A stretch of 64,000 bases of DNA from an uncultured Marinobacter sp. GTDB taxonomy: Bacteria; Pseudomonadota; Gammaproteobacteria; Pseudomonadales; Oleiphilaceae. Below are positions 54,964-63,663 of the stretch, in pieces; the stretch's first letter is position 1; each line of letters starts with the position of its first letter. The notes beneath the pieces were generated by a model. That model had not been told where the DNA came from. It saw nothing but the letters and a program-made list of their open reading frames with translations, and searched no databases. The stretch spans positions 1,488,001 through 1,552,000 of the forward strand of contig NZ_CANLBK010000001.1 in NCBI RefSeq assembly GCF_947488835.1, given 5' to 3'. The position numbers and the translations under genes were made by a program.

Positions 54964-56066
54964 TTCCCAGTTGACGCTTTCTTATCACCGTCGTTCTCTG
55001 ACAACCCCATTGATATTTGTTGCAATAAGTCATCCCGGTTTTTTAATAGCTGCTTAAGGACTGTGCTGGCCGAATGGTAGTTATCATTAACACCTAAATA
55101 AGGTAAAAGTACATTTTCTCGCGAAACGTAACTGCTAAACCATTTTGTAGAGTCATTACCCAACTCTCTGAAACCGATGTTATTCCATTTATCCTTTGGA
55201 TTATATTCTGAGTGATGTACTTTTATAATATCCGCAACCTCATTTGGAGTAAGCGAAGCTTCTTCAATTATTTCAATATGCTTGCTGAATTTTCTCTTGT
55301 TTTTTACCTTTGACCATAGTTTAAAAACTGGATCTTTGTTATCGCTTTTTTTAGTAGATATAGTATCTCTAACAACAATGTGACTTATCTTCTCGGACAG
55401 TCGCGCAGCATTGGCTTTGTCGGAGTTAAGTTCTTTTGTGCTCGCGACAAACTTAAATCTCATTAGCCTATTCCCATCGCTTGCCTTGTACGTAACAGAT
55501 TTTCTAATGATGGGGTGGCCAGTGGATGGATTCTCCGTTTCAGTCTCTGATACGTGTTTTCTAGGGTGAGATATTCGATAATCGATGCATCGCTTGATGT
55601 AATCGCAGACTTCTTTTGTTGCTGCGCATGAATATGGCAAACTTAAAGTAGCGATAATCCCTAAGCTTGGTATTATCCAGTAATACATTGGTTGGCCCAG
55701 TATTGCGCTTTGCCCCTTAACCTTAGGGTCAAATTTTATTGAATCACTGGTATCTTGACCAACCTTCGCATCAGGAGAAATACCGCTAACTTTTCCGCTA
55801 TCATCTCCAAATCGTTTCCAAAATACTAAAAGCGAATCTTTTGTAGTAGGATCTTGGGCAATGCTTTTACAATAGATCTGAGTTCGCTTGGGGTGGCTCT
55901 CGACATCCCAAGGAATGGTTTGATTGAAATCTCTATCCTTAACCCAATCACAGAAACTATTTACAGTCTGCTCTAGAGATCCTTCTACATGAACAGGATC
56001 CTTAATGCTTGTACTATAGAAACCGCATTGATCTACCTCAAAAAAACTAATTAGAGCTTTATCCAT
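54960..56066 (-). CDS. Hypothetical protein of AT-rich two-gene module (RexA-like layout)
   Basis: 368 residues from the ATG at 56066, which has GGA 7 nt upstream; the frame extends 24 nt further to a TTG. No signal or membrane helix except a weak hydrophobic stretch QPMYYWIIPSLGIIATLSLP. Visible pieces: an N-terminal strand ALISFFEVDQCGFYSTSI, a central YKASDGNRLMRFKFVASTKEL, and a basic C-terminal half. I recognise no family and no nuclease or NTPase motif. Coupled by ATGA overlap to the 4-TM gene; preceded by a structured non-coding region. Confidence 0.6.
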   Translation of the reverse strand: MDKALISFFEVDQCGFYSTSIKDPVHVEGSLEQTVNSFCDWVKDRDFNQTIPWDVESHPKRTQIYCKSIAQDPTTKDSLLVFWKRFGDDSGKVSGISPDAKVGQDTSDSIKFDPKVKGQSAILGQPMYYWIIPSLGIIATLSLPYSCAATKEVCDYIKRCIDYRISHPRKHVSETETENPSTGHPIIRKSVTYKASDGNRLMRFKFVASTKELNSDKANAARLSEKISHIVVRDTISTKKSDNKDPVFKLWSKVKNKRKFSKHIEIIEEASLTPNEVADIIKVHHSEYNPKDKWNNIGFRELGNDSTKWFSSYVSRENVLLPYLGVNDNYHSASTVLKQLLKNRDDLLQQISMGLSENDGDKKASTGK

Positions 56067-56326
56067 ATCTTTTCCATTTATTTTTATCAAGTTTGAAATT
56101 AGGTCGATGATATTCTAACGTTTGGAGCTCATGAGCGCTCGCAACGCGAGTGTCTCATGTAGCGACTTTGTTTGGCTGCCTAGTCCTGCGAGGGTACCAG
56201 GAGTCACCTTCTTCTCAGGCCACTCCGGATTTATGGGCATGCGGTGTGGTTCCACGCCTATAGTTAAAGACGTACTGAGAAGATGCGAATGGCACCAAAA
56301 GGCAACGCGATCGCTGATGAATGGCG

Positions 56327-56396
56327 TACCCTCAGAGACCCGCTGGTGTCCCTTTCAAGCTGCGTCTTGACGCGCACCAGCGGGTCTCTGAGGGTA
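56327..56396. repeat. Perfect 22-bp inverted repeat, candidate structured RNA or recognition site
   Basis: Arms 56327-56348 and 56375-56396 are exact reverse complements over 22 bp. The 26-nt loop holds a further 5-bp stem (TCAAG 355-359 with CTTGA 366-370). Neither strand has a T-run after it. It lies about 260 bp upstream of the AT-rich two-gene module. The great stem length makes chance formation very unlikely. Confidence 0.65.
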
Positions 56397-56743
56397 GCTA
56401 AGAAAGCGTTCAACAACGATTCTCCTCATTGCAATAAAGAAGCACTGACATCACGTTTCCCGCTACGTCACCTGACTTTCTCCCGCAAGCCAAGCTCAAA
56501 GAAATCCTAACGATTAAGCCTCCCGGACTGCCGTGGAAGCGGAGCGCACGCATGGTAATGGGCAGCAGAATAAGCGGTATGAAATACGAGAAATTGAAAA
56601 AATGCGGTGTCAGTTCTGAGGTATCCATCGGCCGTTATCCATAACAGTTGGTGCTTCCGTAGTGTTTAGCTACCTAAGGTAGACCATTTCAGCACATTCT
56701 GTCTGCCCCTATTATGAAAATACATATTTTTATGTCACAAAAA

Positions 56744-56772
56744 AAAGCTGTGCGGCCATCCCGCACAGCTTT
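56744..56772 (-). terminator. Intrinsic terminator of hupE
   Basis: A perfect 12-bp stem, arms 56744-56755 and 56761-56772, with a 5-nt loop. On the minus strand the GC-rich stem is followed by eight consecutive T residues, a textbook intrinsic terminator 33 bp past the hupE stop. On the plus strand only a short T-stretch follows. Confidence 0.88.
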
Positions 56773-56804
56773 ATCTTTTAACTCTGTTTTCTATGCCAAA
56801 GCCA

Positions 56805-57383
56805 TCACGCAGCAGCCAGAAAAGCTCCAGTAGCAGCAACCAAACCACCCAGCACTCGCCCAAACCGGCTATCCGTTCTCTGCATCAAAGCACCAAGACC
56901 CCGGCCTACAAACGTAAGCGCCAATGTGGCAATGGAGAATCCAGCCAGATAAGCCACCAGTGCGGCCCCAGCCGGCATTTCAGTACCGTGAGCAAAGCCA
57001 TGAAACACCATAAAGGCAGCTACCAGTGCTCCACCCATAACGGTAGGCAGTTTCGCCATGGTGGCGATAAGAATACCCGCCAGCAGCACCGAGAGTGCAA
57101 TACCGGTTTCAACGCCAGGCAGGCTCAGGCCGCCCCAAGCGATGGCTGCACCGAGGATCATGCCGCCGATTACGAACAGCGGTGTACCGTTTTTCAGGGT
57201 GGCAGACTGGCGCACGCTCCAAAAGCCGATAGCGGCCATGGCCAACAGATGGTCCAGGCCCAACATCGGGTGCAATAGGCCGCTGGTGAAGCCGGTGCCT
57301 GCATCGTGGCCGGCGTGAGCGGACGCGGCTGTGGCGGTAACCATCAGGCCGGCGGCCGTCAGTAATCGGGTGATTGCTTTCAT
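56805..57383 (-). CDS. hupE: HupE/UreJ-family nickel or cobalt transporter
   Basis: 192 residues. An N-terminal signal-like segment (about 1-23) ending ASAHAGHD is followed by six or so membrane helices with the family motif HPMLGLDHLLAMAAIG. HupE/UreJ proteins move nickel (or cobalt) for urease or hydrogenase. A GGAG site lies 7 nt before the ATG at 57383; the frame extends to 57404 without support. Only a broken ureG end remains upstream and no urease structural gene is seen, so this is an orphan transporter. Confidence 0.9.
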   Translation of the reverse strand: MKAITRLLTAAGLMVTATAASAHAGHDAGTGFTSGLLHPMLGLDHLLAMAAIGFWSVRQSATLKNGTPLFVIGGMILGAAIAWGGLSLPGVETGIALSVLLAGILIATMAKLPTVMGGALVAAFMVFHGFAHGTEMPAGAALVAYLAGFSIATLALTFVGRGLGALMQRTDSRFGRVLGGLVAATGAFLAAA

Positions 57384-57425
57384 GGTGTTTCTCCAGGTAT
57401 TCAATAGGGTCTGTTTACAGAGCTT

Positions 57426-57551
57426 TCAGGCGGTTTCTGCAAGCTTTGCAGGGCGTCGTTCCGGCAGCATTCCGCGTTCCAGAATGAAACTGATAATGGT
57501 TTCCAGCCCTACCCCGTCATACAGGTTGGCAAACACAAACGGCCGCTCGCC
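57426..57551 (-). pseudogene. ureG: ureG 3' remnant (urease accessory GTPase)
   Basis: The last 41 codons of a ureG gene survive. Read on the minus strand they give GERPFVFANLYDGVGLETII, then SFILERGMLPERRPAK and a short tail ending ETA-stop. This matches the UreG C-terminus (RGERPFVF-NL-x-x-G-x-GL). Upstream, the P-loop, switch regions and the NKTDL GTPase motif are absent, and an in-frame stop lies about 60 bp beyond. It is 43 bp before hupE in the usual ureG-hupE order. The remainder of the urease cluster is lost. Confidence 0.85.
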
Positions 57552-57812
57552 GGGGCAAGATCTTTCCCTTGGGTGCATTCCGGTAATGGGCCACCCAAGC
57601 TGCATTTACTTCCTGGGGCAGGTATTAGAGGATTCCGTTTTGGGCGCCCTCGCCCGCCGGGCGGATGCAACAGGTTCACGTGACAGCATCCGTGTCGCCC
57701 TACCAGGTACAACGGTCGCTGCCAAACCAAGCGATAAGCGGGGAGCCAAAAACGTGCACCCTGAAACATGGTGCCCAGTTATGGTGCGATCTAGTATTGA
57801 GGGGTAAAGTGA
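57552..57812. other. Non-coding gap with no recognised feature
   Basis: 261 bp between the ureG remnant and the GGDEF-EAL gene. Short frames in both directions show no family character. It probably contains degraded sequence at the deletion scar of the urease cluster, but nothing can be named. Confidence 0.5.
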
Positions 57813-60800
57813 TCAAGACCGCCCTGCGTTTATTGCCTCATCGTATGGCAACGGCCGGGCAAACAGATAACCTTGGGCCTGGTCGCAGCCACGCTCATAC
57901 AGCAGTGCCAACTGCTCCTCGGTTTCCACACCTTCAGCAACGACTTTGAGCTCCAGTGCATGAGCCATGGCGATGATGGTGTTTACAATCACCCTGCTGT
58001 CCGGATCTGTAGTCACTTCTGCGATAAAGGATTTGTCGATCTTCAGGGTATCGATAGGGAAGCGCTTGAGATAACTCAGGCTTGAGTAACCCGTGCCAAA
58101 ATCATCCAGGGAAATGCTCAGGCCCAAACCAGCCAGCTCTGTCATTATCTCTATTGCCGACTCAACGTCGTATAGGAGAGCGCTTTCGGTGATCTCCAAT
58201 TCCAGGTTAGCCGGCTGCATGCCGGTTTCTTCCAGGATCTGCTGAATAACCCCAACGAGATTTTTCTGATGAAACTGCCGGGCGGAAAGGTTCACGGCCA
58301 TTTTCAGCCCGTCCCCAGCGGCGCCTTGGCGGCAGGCTTCGCGCAGCACCCATTCACCAATCGGCACGATGAGCCCTGATTTTTCTGCCAGGGGGATAAA
58401 GCGGTCTGGCGCTACCAGGCCTTCCCCCGGGTGATTCCAGCGCAAAAGGGCTTCCATACCCACAACCTGACCCGTAGCAATCTCGATCTGCTGCTGATAA
58501 TGCAACTGGAACTGCTCCCGGCCCAGGGCATGCCTTAATGATGTCTCCAGCGCCAGCCCATCACCCGAGGTATTATCGCTCCCGGGATCGAAGTGCTGAT
58601 AGTCATTACCGCCTTGCGCCTTGATAGCGGTCATAGCGCTTCGGGCACTGTTGATCACCGCATCCATGTCCTTCCCGCTACGTGGGTATTCTGCAATGCC
58701 CATACTGCATGAGGCAAAGAGCTCCCGGCTGTCTTCCATCACGATGACCGAGTGCAACTCACCCACTATGCATTTAGCGACATCCGATACCTCTGCGGCA
58801 CTCTGCCCAGGAAGCAAGACAATAAACTCATCGGCCCCCCAACGGGATACGGTATCGGCTTTACCTACGCAATTGCCTATCCTTCGCGCCACTTCTCGAA
58901 GCACATCATCACCGCCAGAGTGCCCCAAGCTGTCGTTGAACTGCTTAAAGCGATCGATGTTGACATATAGAATGCTGAGAACACCCTGATGGCTATCAGC
59001 CTGAAACAAAGCCTGTTGCAAGCGATCGGCCAGCAGAAGTCGATTCGGAAGCGCTGTCACACTATCAAAGTGCGTCAGGTACTCCAGTTGCCGATGCTTC
59101 TCGAGATTGTCGATCGCGAATGCGATATCACCCGCAACCTCGTGGAGAAGCTTCATTTCCACTTCATCAAATGAAAACGGCTCATCCCGATAGAGCACCA
59201 GCGCCACGCCCAGGGCACTATCCCTTGCTGTCAACGGAAAGGCTCCCAGTGCTCGCACACCAAGGCCGGCCAGCCCGTAACAATCAGCGCTGTCACAATG
59301 CTCTGCCACATCACTACGAATAGCGACCCGATGATTGCCCAGGCATTCGCGAACGGTATTGATCTCATAGTTGGACAACTGCCGCGCCTGAAGTCGTTCA
59401 TCGGAAGCGTGGGCGTACAGAATGTCGCACCTGCCGGTTTCCCTGTCTTGCTGCACTATCAGCGCCGCCGGTAAGTCACCCTCTTCCACGGTAATTCGTG
59501 TAGCTTCTTCATATAGCGCATCACAACTTTCAACACGCACGATCAGTGTGTTAATTCCGCTAAGAACTTTATGAATGCGGTTCAGACGCAAGATTTTACG
59601 CTTTGCCTCCACACGTTCTGTAATATCGACAATCGCAGCCAACACATAGCGCCCATCGGCCGTTTGCACCGGGTTCAACGCGATTTCAGCCGGAAAGTCC
59701 GTTCCATCCTGGCGCAGGGCAAAAAGGTCTCGACCAGCCCCCATCATTCGTTGCTCAGGGCTGCGCAGGTAGCCATGGCGATAGCCTACGTGATCGTGGC
59801 GAGCTCCTTCTGGAACCAACTGCTCTACCGACTGGCCCAATAACTCTCCTGCGGGGTAGCGAAACAATGAGTGGGCGAGCTGGTTAGCCATTTGGATGGT
59901 GCCACTGTCGTCGGTCATGATCATGGCCACAGGTGACGAGTCTACCGTCGAGCGGAAACGTTCTTCCTCGCGGTTCAGGGCATCCGCGCCACGCCAACCG
60001 ACAAAACCAAGTATCAGAATGCTGCAGAGGCTGCTCAGTGCGAAGCCAAAGGCCACGGAATAGTAATCCGCCGCTACACCGTGCATGCTCAACCAACCGG
60101 TTAATACAGGCGTTACGATAATGAAAGGCATTAGCCGACGCAGGGATCGCCCGCCAATGTACGAACTGGCAGCGGAGCCCATCAGGCCGTGATCTGGCCG
60201 CACGAAGAGCATGCCGACACCGCAGAGCGCAAATAGCAAAGATGTGTGCAGCGCCATGGTGGAGAAAACAAACAGCTTGAACTTTTGCACTCCGAACGCA
60301 TAACCGATCAGCACAGCGCCGCTGATCATGATTGTCGCCAGGGCCAAAGCCTGCAGAATAAGAGTGGCGTAGCGAAGCCGAAGCCCTGTGGCCAGCCAGG
60401 CCACACTTATCATGCTGAAACAAAACGCTGTGGCGGCGGACATGCGCCCGGGCCAATTGCTCGCTGCGGTAGCAAGATCCTTAACTACAAGTTCATCAAT
60501 GCCCAGTTGCCAGCCCACTGCATACTCTAGAAGTGTCATACCCGACACACAGAGTACGAAAACAGCCAGCAAAACAACGAAAACATCTCTGTTCGAGGCG
60601 CTGTCAGAGGGCGTTTTACACTGTAAAAGAAGCCCGCAGGCGAGAAAGCAAAGTGCAGTATTGAACTTCATGGACTGAAAAGTAGGCAGTATTCGTTTTC
60701 CTGCCTCAATATCAAACACCCAGGACACCAATACCAGAACAGCGATGGCGATGACCAACCAGCTAATCCGATGAACGACGCGCCTGTAAATTCCCTGTAA

Positions 60801-60842
60801 GCCCGGAGCTATAGCTTTATGCGGGCAACTTACCCCCTGCAT
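57813..60842 (-). CDS. Membrane PAS-GAF-GGDEF-EAL protein with degenerate GGDEF
   Basis: 1009 residues. An N-terminal sensor with about eight membrane helices (about 20-275), a PAS domain (about 285-405) with ANQLAHSLFRYPAGELLG, a GAF domain (about 415-570), then GGDEF (about 575-735) and EAL (about 755-1005). The GGDEF motif reads GADEF near 668, and the RxxD site is lost (GKAD). Cyclase activity is therefore doubtful, and the domain may be a GTP-sensing regulator. EAL is intact: MEALLRWNHPGE near 795, VNLSARQF, LEITES, DDFGTGYSSL, LKIDKSF and AQGYLFARPL. Phosphodiesterase activity is predicted. AAGGAAGG lies upstream of the start. Confidence 0.92.
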   Translation of the reverse strand: MQGVSCPHKAIAPGLQGIYRRVVHRISWLVIAIAVLVLVSWVFDIEAGKRILPTFQSMKFNTALCFLACGLLLQCKTPSDSASNRDVFVVLLAVFVLCVSGMTLLEYAVGWQLGIDELVVKDLATAASNWPGRMSAATAFCFSMISVAWLATGLRLRYATLILQALALATIMISGAVLIGYAFGVQKFKLFVFSTMALHTSLLFALCGVGMLFVRPDHGLMGSAASSYIGGRSLRRLMPFIIVTPVLTGWLSMHGVAADYYSVAFGFALSSLCSILILGFVGWRGADALNREEERFRSTVDSSPVAMIMTDDSGTIQMANQLAHSLFRYPAGELLGQSVEQLVPEGARHDHVGYRHGYLRSPEQRMMGAGRDLFALRQDGTDFPAEIALNPVQTADGRYVLAAIVDITERVEAKRKILRLNRIHKVLSGINTLIVRVESCDALYEEATRITVEEGDLPAALIVQQDRETGRCDILYAHASDERLQARQLSNYEINTVRECLGNHRVAIRSDVAEHCDSADCYGLAGLGVRALGAFPLTARDSALGVALVLYRDEPFSFDEVEMKLLHEVAGDIAFAIDNLEKHRQLEYLTHFDSVTALPNRLLLADRLQQALFQADSHQGVLSILYVNIDRFKQFNDSLGHSGGDDVLREVARRIGNCVGKADTVSRWGADEFIVLLPGQSAAEVSDVAKCIVGELHSVIVMEDSRELFASCSMGIAEYPRSGKDMDAVINSARSAMTAIKAQGGNDYQHFDPGSDNTSGDGLALETSLRHALGREQFQLHYQQQIEIATGQVVGMEALLRWNHPGEGLVAPDRFIPLAEKSGLIVPIGEWVLREACRQGAAGDGLKMAVNLSARQFHQKNLVGVIQQILEETGMQPANLELEITESALLYDVESAIEIMTELAGLGLSISLDDFGTGYSSLSYLKRFPIDTLKIDKSFIAEVTTDPDSRVIVNTIIAMAHALELKVVAEGVETEEQLALLYERGCDQAQGYLFARPLPYDEAINAGRS

Positions 60843-61033
60843 GACACCCTTCCTTTTTCAATGCCTGGGATGAACCGGGTGCGCCAACCAGTATATTCTG
60901 GAACATCCACACGGATATCCGTATCAATTGATAGTCTAGCAGGCTGTTTTGAAATGGCTGAGTGTGAGACCCTTTCTTTCATTCACGGCCCTTAGTTCGG
61001 GGGCATTGGTCATCTTCAGGGAACCCTAACACC

Positions 61034-61651
61034 ATGCATACACAGCCAACCTACTCACCCCTGCGCTCAATACGGCAACTGGCAACCTTGCTCATGCTGG
61101 CGTTGTTGCTCACCGGTTGTGGCATCAACAACATTCCCACCTTTGACGAAAAGGTTAAGTCCGCCTGGTCGCAGGTTGAAAACCAATACCAGCGCCGGGC
61201 AGATCTGGTACCTAACCTCGTAGAGACCGTTAAAGGCTTTGCGGCCCAGGAAAAAGAAACCCTCACCGCAGTTATTGAGGCACGCTCCAAGGCAACTTCT
61301 ATTCAAGTAGATGAAAGCATTTTGAGCAACCCTCAGAAGCTCCAACAGTTTCAACAGGCCCAAGGTGAGCTTAGCAGCGCACTTAGCCGGTTAATGGCCG
61401 TTTCCGAACGCTACCCGGATTTGAAATCCAACCAGAACTTCCTTGCCCTGCAATCGCAGCTTGAAGGCACCGAAAACCGCATAGCGGTGGCTCGGCGTGA
61501 CTTTATTCAATCAGTAGAACGTTACAACACTGAGATCCGCACCTTCCCGGGTAAAATCTGGCACTCCATTCTCTATAGTGAAATGGAGGTGCGTGAGAAC
61601 TTCGAGGCCACTGCACAAAATGCTGACGAAGCTCCGAAGGTGACGTTTTAA
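61034..61651 (+). CDS. lemA: LemA family lipoprotein
   Basis: 205 residues. A lipobox (LLTGC, Cys near 29) follows a hydrophobic signal. The LemA core has NIPTFDEKVKSAWSQVENQYQRRADLVPNLVETVKGFA, then the long helical bundle with a characteristic NRIAVARRDFIQSVERYN segment. LemA proteins sit in the envelope and are usually beside TPM-domain genes, as here. The next gene starts at the base after its stop. Confidence 0.95.
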   Translation: MHTQPTYSPLRSIRQLATLLMLALLLTGCGINNIPTFDEKVKSAWSQVENQYQRRADLVPNLVETVKGFAAQEKETLTAVIEARSKATSIQVDESILSNPQKLQQFQQAQGELSSALSRLMAVSERYPDLKSNQNFLALQSQLEGTENRIAVARRDFIQSVERYNTEIRTFPGKIWHSILYSEMEVRENFEATAQNADEAPKVTF

Positions 61652-62437
61652 ATGCAATTTTCTTCTCGCCACGCTTTCCGCTGCGCCTTCCGCCACCCTG
61701 TCGCGGTCATACTTGCGCTGATCGTACTGCCGGTATCAGCGGCTCTGGCGCAATCCGCGCCGGAGTTTCCGGAGTTGACTGGCCGGGTGGTAGATAACGC
61801 AGAGATGCTCAGCACTGCCACCGAAAACCAGATAGCCCAAATGCTTGAGGCCCACGAACAGAGCACAACAGAACAGGTTGTGGTCGTCACCGTGCCCGAT
61901 CTTCAGGGGTATGGCATAGAAGACTTTGGTTATCAGCTAGGCCGGCATTGGGGCATAGGTCAGAAGGGTGAGGATAATGGCGCCCTGCTGATCGTTGCCA
62001 AGCAGGAACGCAGGATTCGGATAGAGGTGGGCTATGGCCTTGAGGGGCGCCTGACTGATGCGGCATCCGCCACCATTATTAACCGGATTATTGCCCCCGA
62101 TTTCAAGCAGGGTCAGTTTGAACAGGGCATAGCCAATGGCGCTGCCGCCATGGTTCAGGTTCTAGGCGGAGAGCCCCTGGTGGTACCAGGCAGAACCGGT
62201 ACCGGCCCCCAGGAAAAGCCCAACCCAAAAGCGGTGCTGATGTTTTTCCTGTTCATTATGGCAGTCATTTTCTTCATTGGTGGTGGCCGCGGCCGGGGCG
62301 GCCGATCTGGCGCGGCTCTGGTAGGTGGTGCACTGCTCGGCGCCAGCCTGGGCGGCCGTGGTGGCGGTTTCGGTGGTGGCGGCTTTAGCGGCGGAGGCGG
62401 AGGCTTCGGCGGCGGAGGTGCGTCCGGTGGGTGGTAG
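61652..62437 (+). CDS. TPM domain-containing membrane protein (YgcG-like)
   Basis: 261 residues. A signal peptide (about 1-32) precedes a TPM domain (about 40-160) with LTGRVVDNAEMLS, TEQVVVVTVPDLQGYGIEDFGYQLGRHWGIG and the DNGALLIVAKQERRIRIEVGYGLEGRLTD region. A transmembrane helix (about 188-206) follows, ending in a Gly/Phe-rich low-complexity tail (GGGFGGGG repeats, final ASGGW). The family often couples with LemA, with roles in envelope or photosystem-like repair elsewhere. It starts immediately after lemA. Confidence 0.93.
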   Translation: MQFSSRHAFRCAFRHPVAVILALIVLPVSAALAQSAPEFPELTGRVVDNAEMLSTATENQIAQMLEAHEQSTTEQVVVVTVPDLQGYGIEDFGYQLGRHWGIGQKGEDNGALLIVAKQERRIRIEVGYGLEGRLTDAASATIINRIIAPDFKQGQFEQGIANGAAAMVQVLGGEPLVVPGRTGTGPQEKPNPKAVLMFFLFIMAVIFFIGGGRGRGGRSGAALVGGALLGASLGGRGGGFGGGGFSGGGGGFGGGGASGGW

Positions 62438-62491
62438 CGCGCAAATACTCTCTGGAATCGTCGCCTTTAATTCAACAAACAGTGATACCCC

Positions 62492-63109
62492 ATGACATTA
62501 CTAAGCAAACAGGAACAGGAACAAGTTGCGGCCGCTATCACTGCAGTTGAGCGGGAAACCGACGCAGAAGTGGTAACGGTACTAACCGCCCAGGCAGACA
62601 ATTACGCATACATCCCCCTGCTCTGGGCCGGGATCATTGCGCTTTTGGTTCCCGGAATTATTAACTACTTTACCGACTGGCTGTCGGCCGATCTATTGTT
62701 CCTCAGCCAATGGGGGGTGTTTGCCCTGCTTAGCTTGGTGTTCCGGATACCCGGCATCAACAGGCGACTGATTCCCCGATCTGTAGGCTATTGGCGTGCG
62801 TCAAATCTGGCCCGGCGCCAGTTTCTGGAGCAGAACCTGCACCACACCGCAGGTGCCACCGGCATGCTGATTTTCGTCTCTGAAGCCGAGCGTTATGTCG
62901 AGATTCTGGTAGACCGGGGAATATCGAGCCAAATTGATAACGACGCCTGGGAAGACATCATTGCGGCATTCACAAAAGAGGTGAAACAGGGTGAGACCCT
63001 AAAGGGTTTTATTTCCTGCATTGAAAACTGTGGAAAGCACCTGAAAGCCAAAGTGCCAGCCACTCGCCAAAAAGATGAACTGCCAAATCATCTGGTTATA
63101 TTGTCGTAA
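62492..63109 (+). CDS. TPM domain-containing membrane protein
   Basis: 205 residues with a short TPM-type start (LSKQEQEQVAAAITAVERETDAEVVTVLT), two transmembrane helices (about 44-62 and 70-87), and a second half with TGMLIFVSEAERYVEILVDRGISSQID, which is the second half of a TPM domain. It follows the YgcG-like gene by 54 bp and completes a lemA-TPM-TPM operon typical of many gammaproteobacteria. Confidence 0.9.
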   Translation: MTLLSKQEQEQVAAAITAVERETDAEVVTVLTAQADNYAYIPLLWAGIIALLVPGIINYFTDWLSADLLFLSQWGVFALLSLVFRIPGINRRLIPRSVGYWRASNLARRQFLEQNLHHTAGATGMLIFVSEAERYVEILVDRGISSQIDNDAWEDIIAAFTKEVKQGETLKGFISCIENCGKHLKAKVPATRQKDELPNHLVILS

Positions 63110-63225
63110 GAGGCTTGAGCCTGGTGGTCGCCCAGCTCATTATTTGCGCAACCCCAAACCCTGTGCTTGTATTAATCTCACAGGTCCGCCGGATGGAGTC
63201 GTTTTTAACTGGTCTGCCTGCAGAG

Positions 63226-63249
63226 GGGCCGCCCGGCGTCGGGCGGCCC
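63226..63249 (+). other. GC-rich hairpin after the lemA-TPM operon
   Basis: A perfect 10-bp GC-rich stem (63226-63235 with 63240-63249) and 4-nt loop. It lies in the gap before the 81-residue gene. No T-run follows, so it is not a classic intrinsic terminator; an mRNA-stabilising or Rho-blocking role is possible. Confidence 0.45.
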
Positions 63250-63280
63250 AGAATCACTGTTAAAAGGAGTTGGCTTTGTT

Positions 63281-63526
63281 ATGGCATACGAAACAATAGA
63301 CGGTCAAAAATACGAAAAAGAACTGCTGGAACTTGCCCGCAAGCACACCACTGGAAAGGGCGAAGGTAAGCTATCCAAAGACGAGGTCGCAGATCTATTC
63401 AAGTCCGCCAATGACGGCGCAGGTGTGACGGAAACAGAAAAGGCCACGCTGACCTATATCAGGAGCAACTTTGAGTTCACTGACGCTGCGGCGAAAGATT
63501 TTGATGCAGCTTTTGCCAACCTGTAG
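63281..63526 (+). CDS. Hypothetical small protein
   Basis: 81 residues, soluble, helical. Two similar halves: KYEKELLELARKHTTGKGEGKLSKDEVADLFKSA and VTETEKATLTYIRSNFEFTDAAAKDFDAAF. The GKGEGKLSKDEVADLF stretch resembles an EF-hand-like loop without the full set of acidic ligands. No family recognised. An AAGGAG site lies 11 nt upstream. It is followed by the peroxiredoxin gene. Confidence 0.75.
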   Translation: MAYETIDGQKYEKELLELARKHTTGKGEGKLSKDEVADLFKSANDGAGVTETEKATLTYIRSNFEFTDAAAKDFDAAFANL

Positions 63527-63663
63527 TCCAGCCACCCTCTAGTACTGACCTCACCACTGCCCTCGCTGCTGACTTTAATGTCGGCGCGTTGGCATTCCAT
63601 ATGTAATGAAACCCAAAGCGATCGATCGACACAGCTCACCCCACAAACTCCAAGGAGTTTTAA

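Larger units (their letters stand above)
56067..56804. other. 738-bp gap with no convincing gene, with structured sequence
   Basis: No reading frame here has family character. The first 330 bp contain three inverted repeats: 56130-56159 (a CATGAG/CTCATG outer and CTCGC/GCGAG inner hairpin), 56211-56282 (CTTCTCAG/CTGAGAAG arms enclosing a 7-bp GGTGTGG/CCACGCC hairpin), and 56327-56396 (perfect 22 bp). From about 56400 to 56740 I see nothing specific except a partial GTCTGCCCC resembling the dispersed repeat. A terminator for hupE closes the gap. Confidence 0.6.

Noticed and set aside
56130..56396. Integron attC site or retron msd
   Set aside because: The arms lack the RYYYAAC/GTTRRRY boxes and extrahelical bases of attC sites, and no integrase or reverse transcriptase gene is nearby.
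56410..56628. 72-residue frame in the gap upstream of the AT-rich pair
   Set aside because: No ribosome site, no family character, and it is surrounded by non-coding sequence.
57331..57807. 158-residue open frame on the plus strand
   Set aside because: It crosses the hupE start and the ureG remnant in antisense; the minus-strand UreG match explains the sequence.
63226..63249. Intrinsic terminator of the lemA-TPM operon
   Set aside because: The stem is strong but no T-run follows on either strand, so it is listed only as a hairpin.
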